A stretch of 18,527 nt of DNA from Hydrogenophilales bacterium (GCA_011391655.1 JAABQE010000268.1:1-18527); one strand, 5' to 3'. Shown: positions 8,571 to 16,928, numbered from the stretch's first letter. Translations and numbers: made by a program. The notes: generated by a model from the letters alone, not told the origin.

Positions 8571-10696
8571 CAGTAACGCAACCGCAGCGCGACTGAGGCC
8601 GTACGCGGGCTGCCCGGTTGCACCCAGAGATCATTGAAGCTGTTGCTGTACCAGGTCGTGTTGAACAAGTTGGTCACGTCGGCAAACACCTCGACATTCG
8701 GGGTTATCGCCAGGGACGCAAACAGCCGCGCCAGCGTGTAATCCGGCAAGGTGAAGTTTGTGCCCGTCGCACCCAGTCGCTCGCCGACATGGCTCACGCC
8801 GCCGCCGAACATCAGTTTCATGGTGCCAATCTCGATGCCTTTGCTGAGTTGCAGGTTGAGCGTGTGGCGCGGAATGTTGAGCAGCGGATCACTGGCGCGG
8901 ATAGCAAAGCCGAAGTTGAGATCGACCACGTCATTGCGGGCTTCGGCGTCGACGAACGCATAAGAGAACCAAAGATCAACATCGCCGGGCAGCGTGCCGG
9001 CAAGATCAAATTCCAGACCGCGGCTGCGGGCTTCGCCAAGCGGCAGAGAAAAGCCGGGATTGCCGGGATCGGCCGCCAGCACGTTGGATTTGGTAAGGTT
9101 GAACAGTGAGACCGTGCCGGTCAGTTTACCATCGAGCAGCGCCAGCTTGGCACCGATTTCGGCAGATTTCGACACTTCGGGATCGAATAGCGTGCCAGCT
9201 GCCGTGGCGCCGATGTTCGCGCGGAAGCCATGGCCGTAAGCCGCGTAGAGCGACACCGCATCACTGGCTTCGAACACAATGCCGGCCTGCGGGCTGAACC
9301 GGTGATAGTTTCGGCTGGCGGCGACATTGTTGGCACGGTTGAGCGTCGTGACCTCGACACTGTCGAACCGCCCGCCCAATCGAACCTGCACCCGGTCAGA
9401 CAATGTGATCTGATCCTGCAGATAGATACCGAACGCCTGTTGTTGGTCGAGCCGATCGGTCTGCGGGCCCGGTGTGGGTAGCGGGATGCGGCCATAGATC
9501 GGATTGAAGGTATCGATGTCGTTGCTCTGTACCGGGGTGGTGGTGTTGCCGATTGCGGCCGGGCGGACGCGCAGGAACAATTGGCCGTTGTCGAAACTGT
9601 CATAGTCGGCGCCAATCAGCACGCGGTGCAGCAGGCTGCCGGTCTTGAAACGCCCGGCAATCTCGCCGCGCACCACCACATGTTCACCTTCATACAAGCG
9701 CGATCGGCGCTGGCGGGACAGGGAACGTCCGTCGCGGCCAAGGCGCTGGCGGCTGCCAGCCAGTTCCGCTTCGGTAGAAAAACCCTCGAGCCGCGTTTCA
9801 CGAAATTGCCCGCCGACGAGCAGGCTCCAGCCGTCGCCAAAATCATGCTCCAGTTGCAACTGGTGCCCGGTTGCGTCAGCTTCGATGGGGCCATCGCCGG
9901 GTTCGCCCAGGAAATTCTCTCGCGGCACCAGGCCAAGTACGCCGCCCACCGCTACCGTGCCGCGATCGAAATCAGTCTGCGTGCGCGTCCATTCCAGATC
10001 ATAGGTCAGGCTGGTGGTTTCGCCCAATTTGACCAGCACGGACGGCAGGAAGCCGAAGCGTTGGCTGCGCACCGTCTCACGGAAGCTGCCCGCGTCTTCA
10101 TAGAATCCCACCAGCCGCACTGCCAGTGCATCACCGGTTGCAATGTTGACGTCGGCATCGGCGCGTTGGCGATCGAAGCTGCCGGCCAACAGATTCAGCC
10201 GGCCGCGACTCTGAAAATCAGCACGCTTGGTGACGATGTTGATGGTGCCGCCCGGCTCACCGCGGCCGAACAGTGCCGCGTTGGGGCCTTTCAGCACCTC
10301 CACCCGTTCGATGCCGGCGGCGTCGCGCGCCCCGCCGAACCCGCGGCCGCCGTTGAAGCCGTTGACCAGATAGCCGGACGGCAGATTTTCATCGCCGACA
10401 AAGCCGCGCACCGCATAGGCATCCCACAATCCGCCGAAATTATTCTGCCGCGCCACCGAAGCCGACAGGTCGAGCACATCGCTCAGCCGGGTGATGTTGT
10501 TGTTGCCGATCTGCTGTTCGCCGATCAACTGGACCGCCTGCGGCGTTTCCTGAAGCGTGAATTCACCGCGATAGGCCTGGCGCTGGCCGGTGACGACGAT
10601 CTGCTCGCCTTCGGCAACATCACCTTCGCCCGCATGACCGGCAGTAGCGGTGCCGGCGAGCAGCAAAGCGGTAACAGACCGGCGTATGGCATTCAT
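8570..10696 (-). CDS. TonB-dependent siderophore-type outer-membrane receptor
   Basis: A 708-aa outer-membrane transporter that would import a metal chelate using TonB-ExbBD energy. Seen: a signal peptide (RRSVTALLLAGTATAGHA, cleavage about residue 22), a TonB-box-like EQIVVTG near residue 31, and the plug domain (ETPQAVQLIGEQQIG, RLSDVLDLSASVARQ, YAVRGF, ERVEVLKGPNAALFGRGEPG, GTINIVTKR). A long beta-barrel follows (LEWTRTQTDF, YLQDQITLSDRVQVRLGGRF, FSPQAGIVFEASDAVSLYAA, RGLEFDLAGTL, LFASLAITPNVEVFADVTNL, FNTTWY) and ends in an aromatic residue (ALRLRY). Length and plug fit the siderophore subclass. Loops are not histidine-rich, unlike ZnuD-type zinc receptors. First gene of a four-gene operon and divergent from a COG0523 GTPase, suggesting metal regulation. 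The ligand is unknown. Confidence 0.95.
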   Translation of the reverse strand: MNAIRRSVTALLLAGTATAGHAGEGDVAEGEQIVVTGQRQAYRGEFTLQETPQAVQLIGEQQIGNNNITRLSDVLDLSASVARQNNFGGLWDAYAVRGFVGDENLPSGYLVNGFNGGRGFGGARDAAGIERVEVLKGPNAALFGRGEPGGTINIVTKRADFQSRGRLNLLAGSFDRQRADADVNIATGDALAVRLVGFYEDAGSFRETVRSQRFGFLPSVLVKLGETTSLTYDLEWTRTQTDFDRGTVAVGGVLGLVPRENFLGEPGDGPIEADATGHQLQLEHDFGDGWSLLVGGQFRETRLEGFSTEAELAGSRQRLGRDGRSLSRQRRSRLYEGEHVVVRGEIAGRFKTGSLLHRVLIGADYDSFDNGQLFLRVRPAAIGNTTTPVQSNDIDTFNPIYGRIPLPTPGPQTDRLDQQQAFGIYLQDQITLSDRVQVRLGGRFDSVEVTTLNRANNVAASRNYHRFSPQAGIVFEASDAVSLYAAYGHGFRANIGATAAGTLFDPEVSKSAEIGAKLALLDGKLTGTVSLFNLTKSNVLAADPGNPGFSLPLGEARSRGLEFDLAGTLPGDVDLWFSYAFVDAEARNDVVDLNFGFAIRASDPLLNIPRHTLNLQLSKGIEIGTMKLMFGGGVSHVGERLGATGTNFTLPDYTLARLFASLAITPNVEVFADVTNLFNTTWYSNSFNDLWVQPGSPRTASVALRLRY

Positions 10697-10728
10697 TTTG
10701 GAGCTGATCCCCTGCGCCGCCCAGCCCC

Positions 10729-10772
10729 TTGACTTGCAGCACCGGCGTCCTGATACATTATATTGTTATTCA
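10729..10772. promoter_or_regulatory. Shared divergent promoter region with a Fur/Zur-like partial palindrome
   Basis: In the 93-bp gap between the receptor and GTPase genes, TTGACT (10729-10734) and TGATAC (10751-10756; 16-bp spacer) form a plausible plus-strand promoter. A perfect TATAAT lies on the minus strand at 10757-10762. Both -10 elements lie inside an AT-rich imperfect palindrome at 10751-10772 (TGATACATTAT / ATTGTTATTCA; 6 of 11 half-site positions match). It stands out from the GC-rich surroundings and resembles Fur-superfamily boxes (GATA...TTAT core). A repressor bound there would block both operons. The Zur assignment is inferred from the neighbouring gene families, not proven by the motif. 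Confidence 0.5.
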
Positions 10773-10789
10773 ATCAAGGCTGGATCGAC

Positions 10790-12004
10790 ATGCAAGATGC
10801 TGAAGACACGCGATTGCCGGTGACGGTGCTTTCGGGCTTTCTCGGTGTCGGCAAGACCACGCTGCTCAATCACATCCTGGCCAATCGCGAGGGCCGCCGA
10901 GTGGCAGTAATCGTGAACGACATGTCGGAAGTGAACATCGACGCCGATCTGGTGCGCGGCGGGGAGGCAGCACTCGCGCAGACGCAGGAAACGCTGGTTG
11001 AGATGACCAACGGCTGCATCTGCTGCACCCTGCGTGGGGATCTTTTGAATGAGGTGCGCGCGTTGGCAGAAACGGGGCGCTTCGATGCTCTGGTGATCGA
11101 ATCCACCGGCATTTCAGAGCCGCTGCCTGTGGCGGCAACCTTCAGCTTTGAAGACGAAGCGGGTGACAGCCTGTCGGACGTGGCGCGGCTGGATTGCATG
11201 GTCACGGTGGTCGATGCCGTCAACCTGCTGAAGGATTATTCCAGCAGCGATTTTCTGGCTGATCGCGGCGAGATTGCAGGTGACGGCGACACCCGCAGCC
11301 TTGTCGCACTGCTGGTGGAGCAGATCGAATTTTCCGATCTCATCGTGTTGAACAAGATTGCCGAAAGTGCCGATCCCGACATGGTTCGCAAGCTGGTACG
11401 GGCGCTCAACCCCGCAGCGAAACTGATCGAGGCGGATCATAGCCGCGTGCCGCTGGCGTCTGTGCTGGACACCGGTCTGTTCGAGGAAGGCAAGGCCGAG
11501 CAGCACCCGCTGTGGGCCAAGGAACTTTATGGCTTTGCCGATCATGCACCGGAAAGCGAAACGTATGGCATTGAAAGCTTTGTCTATCGTGCGCGCAGGC
11601 CCTTTCACCCGGCGAAATTTTGTGCATTTCTGAGCCAGGAATGGCCCGGCGTCGTGCGCGCCAAGGGGCACTTCTGGATCGCCACCCGTCCCGATTGGGT
11701 CGGCGAAATGAGCCAGGCTGGAAGCCAGGTTACCAATCAGGTGCTGGGCCGCTGGTGGGCGGCCATCCCCAACGACCGCTGGCCGCGCGACAACCCGGCG
11801 TTCCGCAATCTGGTGCGCCAGCATTGTGACGAGGATTGGGGCGACCGCCGCCAGGAACTGGTGTTTATCGGCATTGGCATGGACGAAGCAGCCCTGCGCC
11901 AACGGCTTGATGCCTGTCTGGTGCCGGAGCAGCAGTTTCAGCCGCAGGATTGGGCGTGCCTGCCTGATCCGTTTCCGCTTTGGGGCCAGCAGGTGGCGGC
12001 ATGA
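10790..12004 (+). CDS. COG0523 (CobW/ZigA-like) G3E GTPase, putative zinc metallochaperone
   Basis: A 404-aa P-loop GTPase of the G3E family, whose Zur-controlled members are thought to deliver zinc to client proteins during zinc limitation. Seen: Walker [10 protein letters not shown] (residues 16-24), NDMSEVNID, the metal-binding CxCC motif in [12 protein letters not shown] (Cys76, 78, 79), ESTGISEP (switch/Walker B region), VVDAVN, the base-recognition LNKIA, and the CobW C-terminal domain ([36 protein letters not shown]). The start is set at the ATG 10790, with AAGG 11 nt upstream; an upstream TTG would place the start inside the putative operator. It overlaps the next gene by 4 nt (ATGA). 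The DUF1826 neighbour and the AT-rich operator support the zinc-starvation role. Confidence 0.93.
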   Translation: MQDAEDTRLPVTVLSGFLGVGKTTLLNHILANREGRRVAVIVNDMSEVNIDADLVRGGEAALAQTQETLVEMTNGCICCTLRGDLLNEVRALAETGRFDALVIESTGISEPLPVAATFSFEDEAGDSLSDVARLDCMVTVVDAVNLLKDYSSSDFLADRGEIAGDGDTRSLVALLVEQIEFSDLIVLNKIAESADPDMVRKLVRALNPAAKLIEADHSRVPLASVLDTGLFEEGKAEQHPLWAKELYGFADHAPESETYGIESFVYRARRPFHPAKFCAFLSQEWPGVVRAKGHFWIATRPDWVGEMSQAGSQVTNQVLGRWWAAIPNDRWPRDNPAFRNLVRQHCDEDWGDRRQELVFIGIGMDEAALRQRLDACLVPEQQFQPQDWACLPDPFPLWGQQVAA

Positions 12005-12645
12005 GCGCGTTGGCCCTGGCGTCTGAAGCCCTTTTTCCGCTAGCAGCGCACGTGGTGATGGGCTGTGATTTCCGCAGTCTGACCGGGATTGCAAATCCAG
12101 CCATCAATCTTGCCATCTGGCAGCGTCGTCTGTTGCCGGCGCTGGCGACGGACGTCAATCGACTGATGGCTGCCGCTGCAGGAGACGTGCGTTTTACGGC
12201 CCCTCTGGCTAGGCTGGCTGACGGGCTGGCAACGGCTGTGGCGGAAGCAGAATGGCCGTCCGTGCCGGTGCTTGTGGAAGATGTGGCGGATCTGGCAGCG
12301 CATGCGGCCCCGTTGATGATGACCACCGTGTTTGACGTCCGGCTGGAGATCGTGACCGGCAATGCCTGTCGCAAGTTCCATGCTGACTATGTGCCGCTGC
12401 GGTTGATCACCTCGTATACCGGGCCGGGCAGTCAATGGCTTCACAACGACGCCGCCGCTGCGCTGGCGCACGGTGTGGGGATCGAACAGCTCGACGTGCG
12501 TCAATTGTTGGCCGGAGAAGTAGCGCTGTTCAAGGGCCGACTGCTTTCCGGCACACCGATTATCCACCGCTCCCCACCGATCGCAGGAACGTCGCACCGC
12601 CGTCTGGTGCTGGTGATCAACCCGGCGCACGAAGGCCGCGACTGA
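12001..12645 (+). CDS. DUF1826-like protein
   Basis: A 214-aa soluble protein whose gene starts inside the GTPase stop codon (ATGA overlap), so the two are co-translated. It shows the DUF1826-type block [15 protein letters not shown] (Cys123, His127, Asp129), [28 protein letters not shown] (His189) and [11 protein letters not shown] (Arg200/Arg201) near the C-terminus. DUF1826 genes are known neighbours of COG0523 genes. An HxD, a distant His about 60 residues later and an Arg after it are the pattern of Fe(II)/2-oxoglutarate oxygenases. That catalytic reading is my inference; a simple metal-binding role is equally possible. No signal peptide or membrane span is seen. Confidence 0.85.
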   Translation: MSALALASEALFPLAAHVVMGCDFRSLTGIANPAINLAIWQRRLLPALATDVNRLMAAAAGDVRFTAPLARLADGLATAVAEAEWPSVPVLVEDVADLAAHAAPLMMTTVFDVRLEIVTGNACRKFHADYVPLRLITSYTGPGSQWLHNDAAAALAHGVGIEQLDVRQLLAGEVALFKGRLLSGTPIIHRSPPIAGTSHRRLVLVINPAHEGRD

Positions 12646-12650
12646 GCGGT

Positions 12651-12670
12651 GATAACCGTGAATGGTTATC
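12651..12670. repeat. Perfect 7-bp inverted repeat after the GTPase/DUF1826 operon
   Basis: GATAACC and GGTTATC flank a 6-nt spacer, beginning 6 nt after the DUF1826 stop codon. It could be a weak terminator hairpin (no U-run) or a protein-binding palindrome. The outer GATAAC/GTTATC half-sites recall Fur-family boxes, including the TTAT core of the divergent operator at 10751-10772. Confidence 0.5.
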
Positions 12671-12798
12671 TTGAGGCTGATGAGTGTAACGCGCGCTTCG
12701 AACGCCACTTAGTTGATCATGGCATAGTCGCGTTCCGCTGCTTATGCGGGTGAAATGTTGCCGATATTGGGAAGGCACACCGGCAGGAGATAGAACAG

Positions 12799-14226
12799 AT
12801 GGACAACGCGGCAATGATCGAACTTTCGGCAAGCGCAGCGGTGGCGGCGATGCAGTCAGGCGAGATTTCGGCGCTGGACTATGCCGAGGCGCTGCTGGCC
12901 CGCTGCGCGGCATGCACCGCACTCAACGCGTTCATTACGCTCGATCCCGAAGCGGTGCGCGCAGCGGCAAGGGCGGCTGATGCACACCGGGCGGCGGGCG
13001 GCGTGCTTGGTCCGCTGCACGGTCTGCCGATTCCGGTCAAGGACAGCGTCAACACCGCTGGCATCGAAACGACGGCGGGAACCAAGGCGCTGCGCGGCTG
13101 GATCCCGGCGCGCGACGCTACCACCATCGCCCGGCTCAAGGCGGCAGGCGCCATCGTGCTGGGCAAGACAAATATCCACGAATTGTCGTTCGGCTGGACC
13201 AGCAGCAATCTGGAATTCGGCGCGGTGCGCAACCCCTATGACCTCTCGCGTATCCCTGGCGGTTCTTCGGGTGGCACTGCGGCGGCGGTGGCGGCGCGGA
13301 TGGCACCGCTGGGCGTGGCGGAGGACACGCAAGGCTCTATCCGCGTGCCAGCGGCGCTGTGCGGCATCGCCGGGTTCCGTCCCACGACGGGCCGCTACCC
13401 CACCGACGGCACCGCGCCGATCACTCCCTTGTTCGACCAGATCGGGCCGCACGCGCGCAGCGTGCCGGACCTCGCGCTGTTTGACGCGGTGGTCAGCGGG
13501 GAGGCGGCGCCAATCGAACCAGCAACACTCTTTGGACTTCGCATAGGCATCGATCGCGATTTTTTCTTTGCGGGCATTGATGCCGAAGTGGCGGCGTTGA
13601 CTGAGAAGGCACTGGCGCGGCTCGCCGCTGCGGGGGCGGTGATTGTCGAGGCGTCTGTGCCGGGGCTGGACGGGATCGTGCCGGTCGCGATGGCGATCCA
13701 GGTACACGATGTGGTGCCGGCACTGGAACGCTATCTAAGCGATTCAGGCGCGCCTGTGGATTTTGAAACAATGTTTGCCGGAGTCAGCGCCGATGTGGCG
13801 GATGTGTTTACCCAGATGGCGCTGCGCGGTGCGCCGTCGGCAATCGCCGAGGACGCCTATGCTGTCGCCAGCAATGTGACGCGGCCAGCACTCCAGCAGG
13901 TGGTGGCGGCCTGGTTCGCCGACAATCGTATCGACGCCATGCTGCTGCCGGTGACGATGGTGCCTGCAACGCCGGTGGGGGAACAGGGCGATATCGATAT
14001 TGGCGGCAACGCGGTGCCCTTTGTCACCGCCATCGCCCGCAACATCAGCCCTGCCAGCACATTGGGCCTGCCGGCTCTGGTGCTGCCGTGCGGGTTGACG
14101 GCCAGTGGCCTGCCGGTCGCGGTTGAGCTCGATGGCCCGGTAGGCGGTGACCGCCGGCTGCTGGCGATTGGCCTGGCGGTGGAAGCGTTGCTTGGTCCGC
14201 TGCCAGCGCCAATGCTTCGCGATTAG
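12799..14226 (+). CDS. Amidase-signature family hydrolase
   Basis: A 475-aa amidase of the Ser-cisSer-Lys class, hydrolysing an amide or related C-N bond in an unknown substrate. Seen: catalytic Lys81 in PIPVKDSVN, the glycine-serine motif PGGSSGGT with cis-Ser156, and nucleophile Ser180 in EDTQGSIRVPAALCGIAGFR, 24 residues after Ser156 as in the family. The usual DTGGS reads DTQGS here, a small deviation next to the nucleophile. Length is typical of stand-alone amidases. AGGAG at 12785-12789 lies 9 nt before the ATG, a strong ribosome-binding site. It is separated from the metal operon by 153 bp and is probably independent. GatA is unlikely because no gatB or gatC is adjacent. Confidence 0.92.
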   Translation: MDNAAMIELSASAAVAAMQSGEISALDYAEALLARCAACTALNAFITLDPEAVRAAARAADAHRAAGGVLGPLHGLPIPVKDSVNTAGIETTAGTKALRGWIPARDATTIARLKAAGAIVLGKTNIHELSFGWTSSNLEFGAVRNPYDLSRIPGGSSGGTAAAVAARMAPLGVAEDTQGSIRVPAALCGIAGFRPTTGRYPTDGTAPITPLFDQIGPHARSVPDLALFDAVVSGEAAPIEPATLFGLRIGIDRDFFFAGIDAEVAALTEKALARLAAAGAVIVEASVPGLDGIVPVAMAIQVHDVVPALERYLSDSGAPVDFETMFAGVSADVADVFTQMALRGAPSAIAEDAYAVASNVTRPALQQVVAAWFADNRIDAMLLPVTMVPATPVGEQGDIDIGGNAVPFVTAIARNISPASTLGLPALVLPCGLTASGLPVAVELDGPVGGDRRLLAIGLAVEALLGPLPAPMLRD

Positions 14227-14305
14227 AAGGTGAATATGCTTATCGGGATTTTTACTGGAGCGCGGCAGGCCGTGAATGCGCGATGTGCACTGAGCCCTGC
14301 AATCT

Positions 14306-14331
14306 CCCCCAGTGAATAGTAGAACTGGGGG
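14306..14331. repeat. Hairpin in the amidase/ligase spacer
   Basis: CCCCCAGT (14306-14313) and ACTGGGGG (14324-14331) form a perfect 8-bp stem with a 10-nt loop, 80 bp after the amidase stop. There is no T-run; it could serve as the amidase transcript end or belong to a mobile-element remnant in this spacer. Confidence 0.45.
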
Positions 14332-14393
14332 CAGTTGCTGCCCGATGTGGCCGTTAATCCCCCAGCCCGGTTGGCTGGTGGTGACTTAATGCC

Positions 14394-14489
14394 GCTTTAC
14401 GGCGGACCTTCTCAAGCAGGTTGCTGGACGTCCGCTGTAAGGCTGGTTTCAGAGCGTAACCAACGGCCGAGTTGGGGCGCGAAGCGGAC
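14394..14489. repeat. Cluster of GTCCGCT/AGCGGAC inverted repeats
   Basis: Three related arms occur: GCTTTACGGCGGAC (14394-14407), GTCCGCTGTAAGGC (14430-14443, pairing with the first at 12 of 14 positions) and AGCGGAC (14483-14489, pairing perfectly with GTCCGCT at 14430-14436). Alternate pairings would give mutually exclusive hairpins. The pattern resembles dispersed palindromic intergenic elements in sphingomonad genomes, but I recall this only loosely and cannot check copy number. Confidence 0.4.
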
Positions 14490-14577
14490 GATAGAAGCCA
14501 AAGTCAATCGGGCCTCTGCTGCCGCGCAGGATCCGATACACCGTCCCCTTGCAGACACGCTGGCCTGGGATGTGTCT
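14449..14577 (-). pseudogene. Possible relic of a resolvase-type helix-turn-helix
   Basis: A 42-codon frame between two stops on the minus strand contains QRVCKGTVYRIL, which resembles the recognition helix of serine resolvases/invertases (consensus like GVSRATVYRIL). There is no start codon or catalytic domain, and the rest (RGPIDFGFYRPLRAPTRP) is not recognisable. It lies in the 500-bp non-coding spacer 14227-14725, where nothing else coding was found. The resemblance is short and could be chance. Confidence 0.22.
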
Positions 14578-14725
14578 CTAGCCGGTCAGCAGCCCGCTAT
14601 GCGAACAAGGGTCGGTTGAGGACGCTTCCGCGCATTGGCAACAGCAGTTGCAACTGTAGTTCAGGGCTTATTGGTGCCACCCCGGGGCCAGGCTCACCAC
14701 AAGACCACCTCGCCCGGAAGGCCCC

Positions 14726-16423
14726 TCACGTGGCTGGCAGATCCTTGCTTAATAGCGCGCGCAGTTCGCGCCTCAGGAACTTGCCGCTGGCATTGCGCGG
14801 CAGCGGTTCGGTCATGAACCAGACGCAGCGCGGCACCTTGTAGGTGGCGATCAGGCCGCCGCAAAAGCTGCGCAGCGCCGCCTCATCCAGGCTTTCGCCG
14901 GGCTTCAGCACGACCGCCACACCGACCTCCTCGCCAAGCCGGTGATCGGGCACGCCGAACACGCAGCATTCCGCAATCGCGGGATGGCGGTAGATGGCGG
15001 CTTCGACCTCGGCGCAATAGACATTTTCGCCGCCGCGCAGCACCATGTCCTTCTTCCGATCGACGATGAAAATGAAGCCCTCCTCGTCTATGCGGGCGAT
15101 GTCACCGGTGTGCAGCCAGCCATCGGTGATCGTCGCGGCAGTCGCTTCGGGGCGGTTGATATAGCCCTTGATGACAGCGGCGCCTCTGACCCAGAGTTCA
15201 CCGATCTCGCCAGACACCACAGTGTTGCCGGCGTCGTCGACGCATTTCGCTTCATAGGCCGGCATGGCAGGCCCGGCGCTGTCCGGCTTGTCGACGAAGA
15301 AGTCGCCGGAGACGGACGTGATGATACCGCAGGTTTCCGTCATGCCATAGCCGGTGCTCGGCCGGGCGCTGGCCACCTTGTCCTCGATCTTGTGCACCAG
15401 ATCGGGCGGCACTTGGGCGCCGCCGCCCGAAAGCGCGGTCAGACTCGACACGTCGGTGGTGGCGAAATCCGGGTGGTTGATCAATTCGCGCGCCATCACC
15501 GGTACGCCGCCGATGGATGTCACCTGTTCCTTGGCGATGATGCGCAACGCTTCGCCGGCGTCCCAGCGATACATCAGCACAATGGTGCCGCCAGCCGCGG
15601 TCGTGGCATAGGCGCCGCAGTTGTTGGCGGTGACATGGAACAGCGGGGTCGTCAGCAGCGATACCGGCACCGGGGGCGCGGCGGGCGGCTCCACGCCGGT
15701 GGCCCGCTGCACCGCCAGCGCCGTCGAAGCGCCGGCATAGAGCATGCTGTAGAGATTGGTGATGCAGCCGCGATGGGTCAGCTGCGCGCCCTTGGGAAAA
15801 CCGGTGGTGCCCGAGGTGTAGAAGATGCAGGCATCGGCATCGGGATCGATAGCGACCGCCGGCATGGGCCCGCCGTGCGCGATGACATCGGCAACGGACG
15901 TCACCCCCGGATCCGGCCCGCGCAGCCGCACGCCGACGAGCATCACGCCGGCCGGCGGCTCGGTGATTTCCTTGTAACGGTCGAGCCGCTCGGCATCGAG
16001 AAACAAGGCCTTCGGTGCCGAATCCACCAACGCATAGGCCATTTCCTCAGCCGTCCACCAGGCGTTCATGCCGACGACTGCGATGCCGCAAGAGACGCAG
16101 GCCCAATAGATCAGCAGCCATTCGGGATAGTTGCGCATGGCAATCGCCACCCGGTCGCCCCGCTGCACGCCCTGTGCCGCAAGCCAGGCCGCAATGGCGT
16201 CGACACGGGCGTGCGCTTGCCGGTAGGTCAGCCGCTCGTCGCCATAGACGAGGTAGGTTCTGTCAGCGAATTGCTGCGTCGATTGCCACAATGCCCGTAC
16301 ATCGGGCAGCGCATGGCGATAGGCGCGTAACGCTATGCCATTGATGTCGATGGTGATGATCTCGAACGCGCCACTGGGGCCTGTCAGCTCGTCGCGCGCC
16401 TTCGCCAATTCCGCGTAATGCAT
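14726..16423 (-). CDS. AMP-binding acyl-CoA ligase (fatty-acid-CoA ligase type)
   Basis: A 565-aa adenylate-forming enzyme that would activate a carboxylic acid with ATP and load it onto CoA. Seen: phosphate loop YTSGTTGFPKG (residues 202-212), YGMTET (359-364), GWLHTGD (435-441), the hinge VDRKKDMVLRGGENVY (454-469) and the catalytic lysine in PRNASGKFLRREL (Lys548). Length is typical. The start at 16423 has GGGGAG 6 nt upstream; the frame stays open 56 codons further, but that extension looks non-coding and overlaps the recombinase relic. With the acyl-CoA dehydrogenase elsewhere in the window it could feed beta-oxidation, though they are not in one operon. Substrate unknown. Confidence 0.94.
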   Translation of the reverse strand: MHYAELAKARDELTGPSGAFEIITIDINGIALRAYRHALPDVRALWQSTQQFADRTYLVYGDERLTYRQAHARVDAIAAWLAAQGVQRGDRVAIAMRNYPEWLLIYWACVSCGIAVVGMNAWWTAEEMAYALVDSAPKALFLDAERLDRYKEITEPPAGVMLVGVRLRGPDPGVTSVADVIAHGGPMPAVAIDPDADACIFYTSGTTGFPKGAQLTHRGCITNLYSMLYAGASTALAVQRATGVEPPAAPPVPVSLLTTPLFHVTANNCGAYATTAAGGTIVLMYRWDAGEALRIIAKEQVTSIGGVPVMARELINHPDFATTDVSSLTALSGGGAQVPPDLVHKIEDKVASARPSTGYGMTETCGIITSVSGDFFVDKPDSAGPAMPAYEAKCVDDAGNTVVSGEIGELWVRGAAVIKGYINRPEATAATITDGWLHTGDIARIDEEGFIFIVDRKKDMVLRGGENVYCAEVEAAIYRHPAIAECCVFGVPDHRLGEEVGVAVVLKPGESLDEAALRSFCGGLIATYKVPRCVWFMTEPLPRNASGKFLRRELRALLSKDLPAT

Positions 16424-16539
16424 GGCTCTCCCCAGTGCGTTTCTCTTGCCTTTCATTGATACACGCGATCCGGCGCCCGGTAAGCTATCTAGAGCCATCG
16501 GGCGCGACGTCGCCTCCCCCGCTCGCGGCCAAGGAGCAA

Positions 16540-16743
16540 AGTGCTGCTGACGTTGTAAAGGCCCAAGGTTACACCAACAGCGACTGCACATTGTTGCTGT
16601 ACCTGGCGACCTTGGCGCTGTCTGTCGTTCAGGCCATCATCAAAGTGCGCCAACCGACATCACTCACTGGGCAACGGCTCGCCAGAGTTACGAACTTGCC
16701 GCTCGACTGGGATGACCAGAGCCGCCTGCTCGGCTTCGCCTGA
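16540..16743 (+). pseudogene. C-terminal fragment of a second serine recombinase
   Basis: The frame reads SAADVVKAQGYTNSDCTLLL, YLATLALSVVQAIIKVRQPT, SLTGQRL and LPLDWDDQSRLLGFA then stops. This matches the C-terminal helix-turn-helix tail of alphaproteobacterial large serine recombinases and aligns with the tail at 1260-1476 (for example QPTSLT against QPTTLT, LPLDWDDQ against IPLAWDEQ). The catalytic and recombinase domains are absent; upstream the frame runs into unrelated sequence next to the acyl-CoA ligase start. It ends 65 bp before the 3' end of tRNA-Thr. It is a remnant and not simply a duplicate of the left copy, since the two differ at many positions. Confidence 0.7.
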
Positions 16744-16807
16744 AAATGCGCGCATAATTTCGCCCAGTCTTGCGCAATCCCGGTCTATCCAGGAACTGGT
16801 GACTGGG

Positions 16808-16882
<75 letters not shown>

Positions 16883-16928
16883 CCAAATTCTGCAATGCCG
16901 CGCGGCATAGCCCGCTCGGCTGTCCAAC

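Noticed and set aside
9581..10732. Plus-strand open frame of 383 codons
   Set aside because: Antisense to the TonB receptor, no recognisable domains, same shadow composition.
11114..12094. Minus-strand open frame of 326 codons
   Set aside because: Antisense to the COG0523 GTPase and the start of the DUF1826 gene; no family features.
12799..14226. Amidase as GatA of an amidotransferase
   Set aside because: No gatB or gatC nearby and the motif around the nucleophile (DTQGS) deviates from GatA; a stand-alone amidase is a better fit.
14942..16330. Plus-strand open frame of 462 codons
   Set aside because: Antisense to the acyl-CoA ligase, which carries all adenylation motifs; His/Gly/Arg-rich shadow translation.
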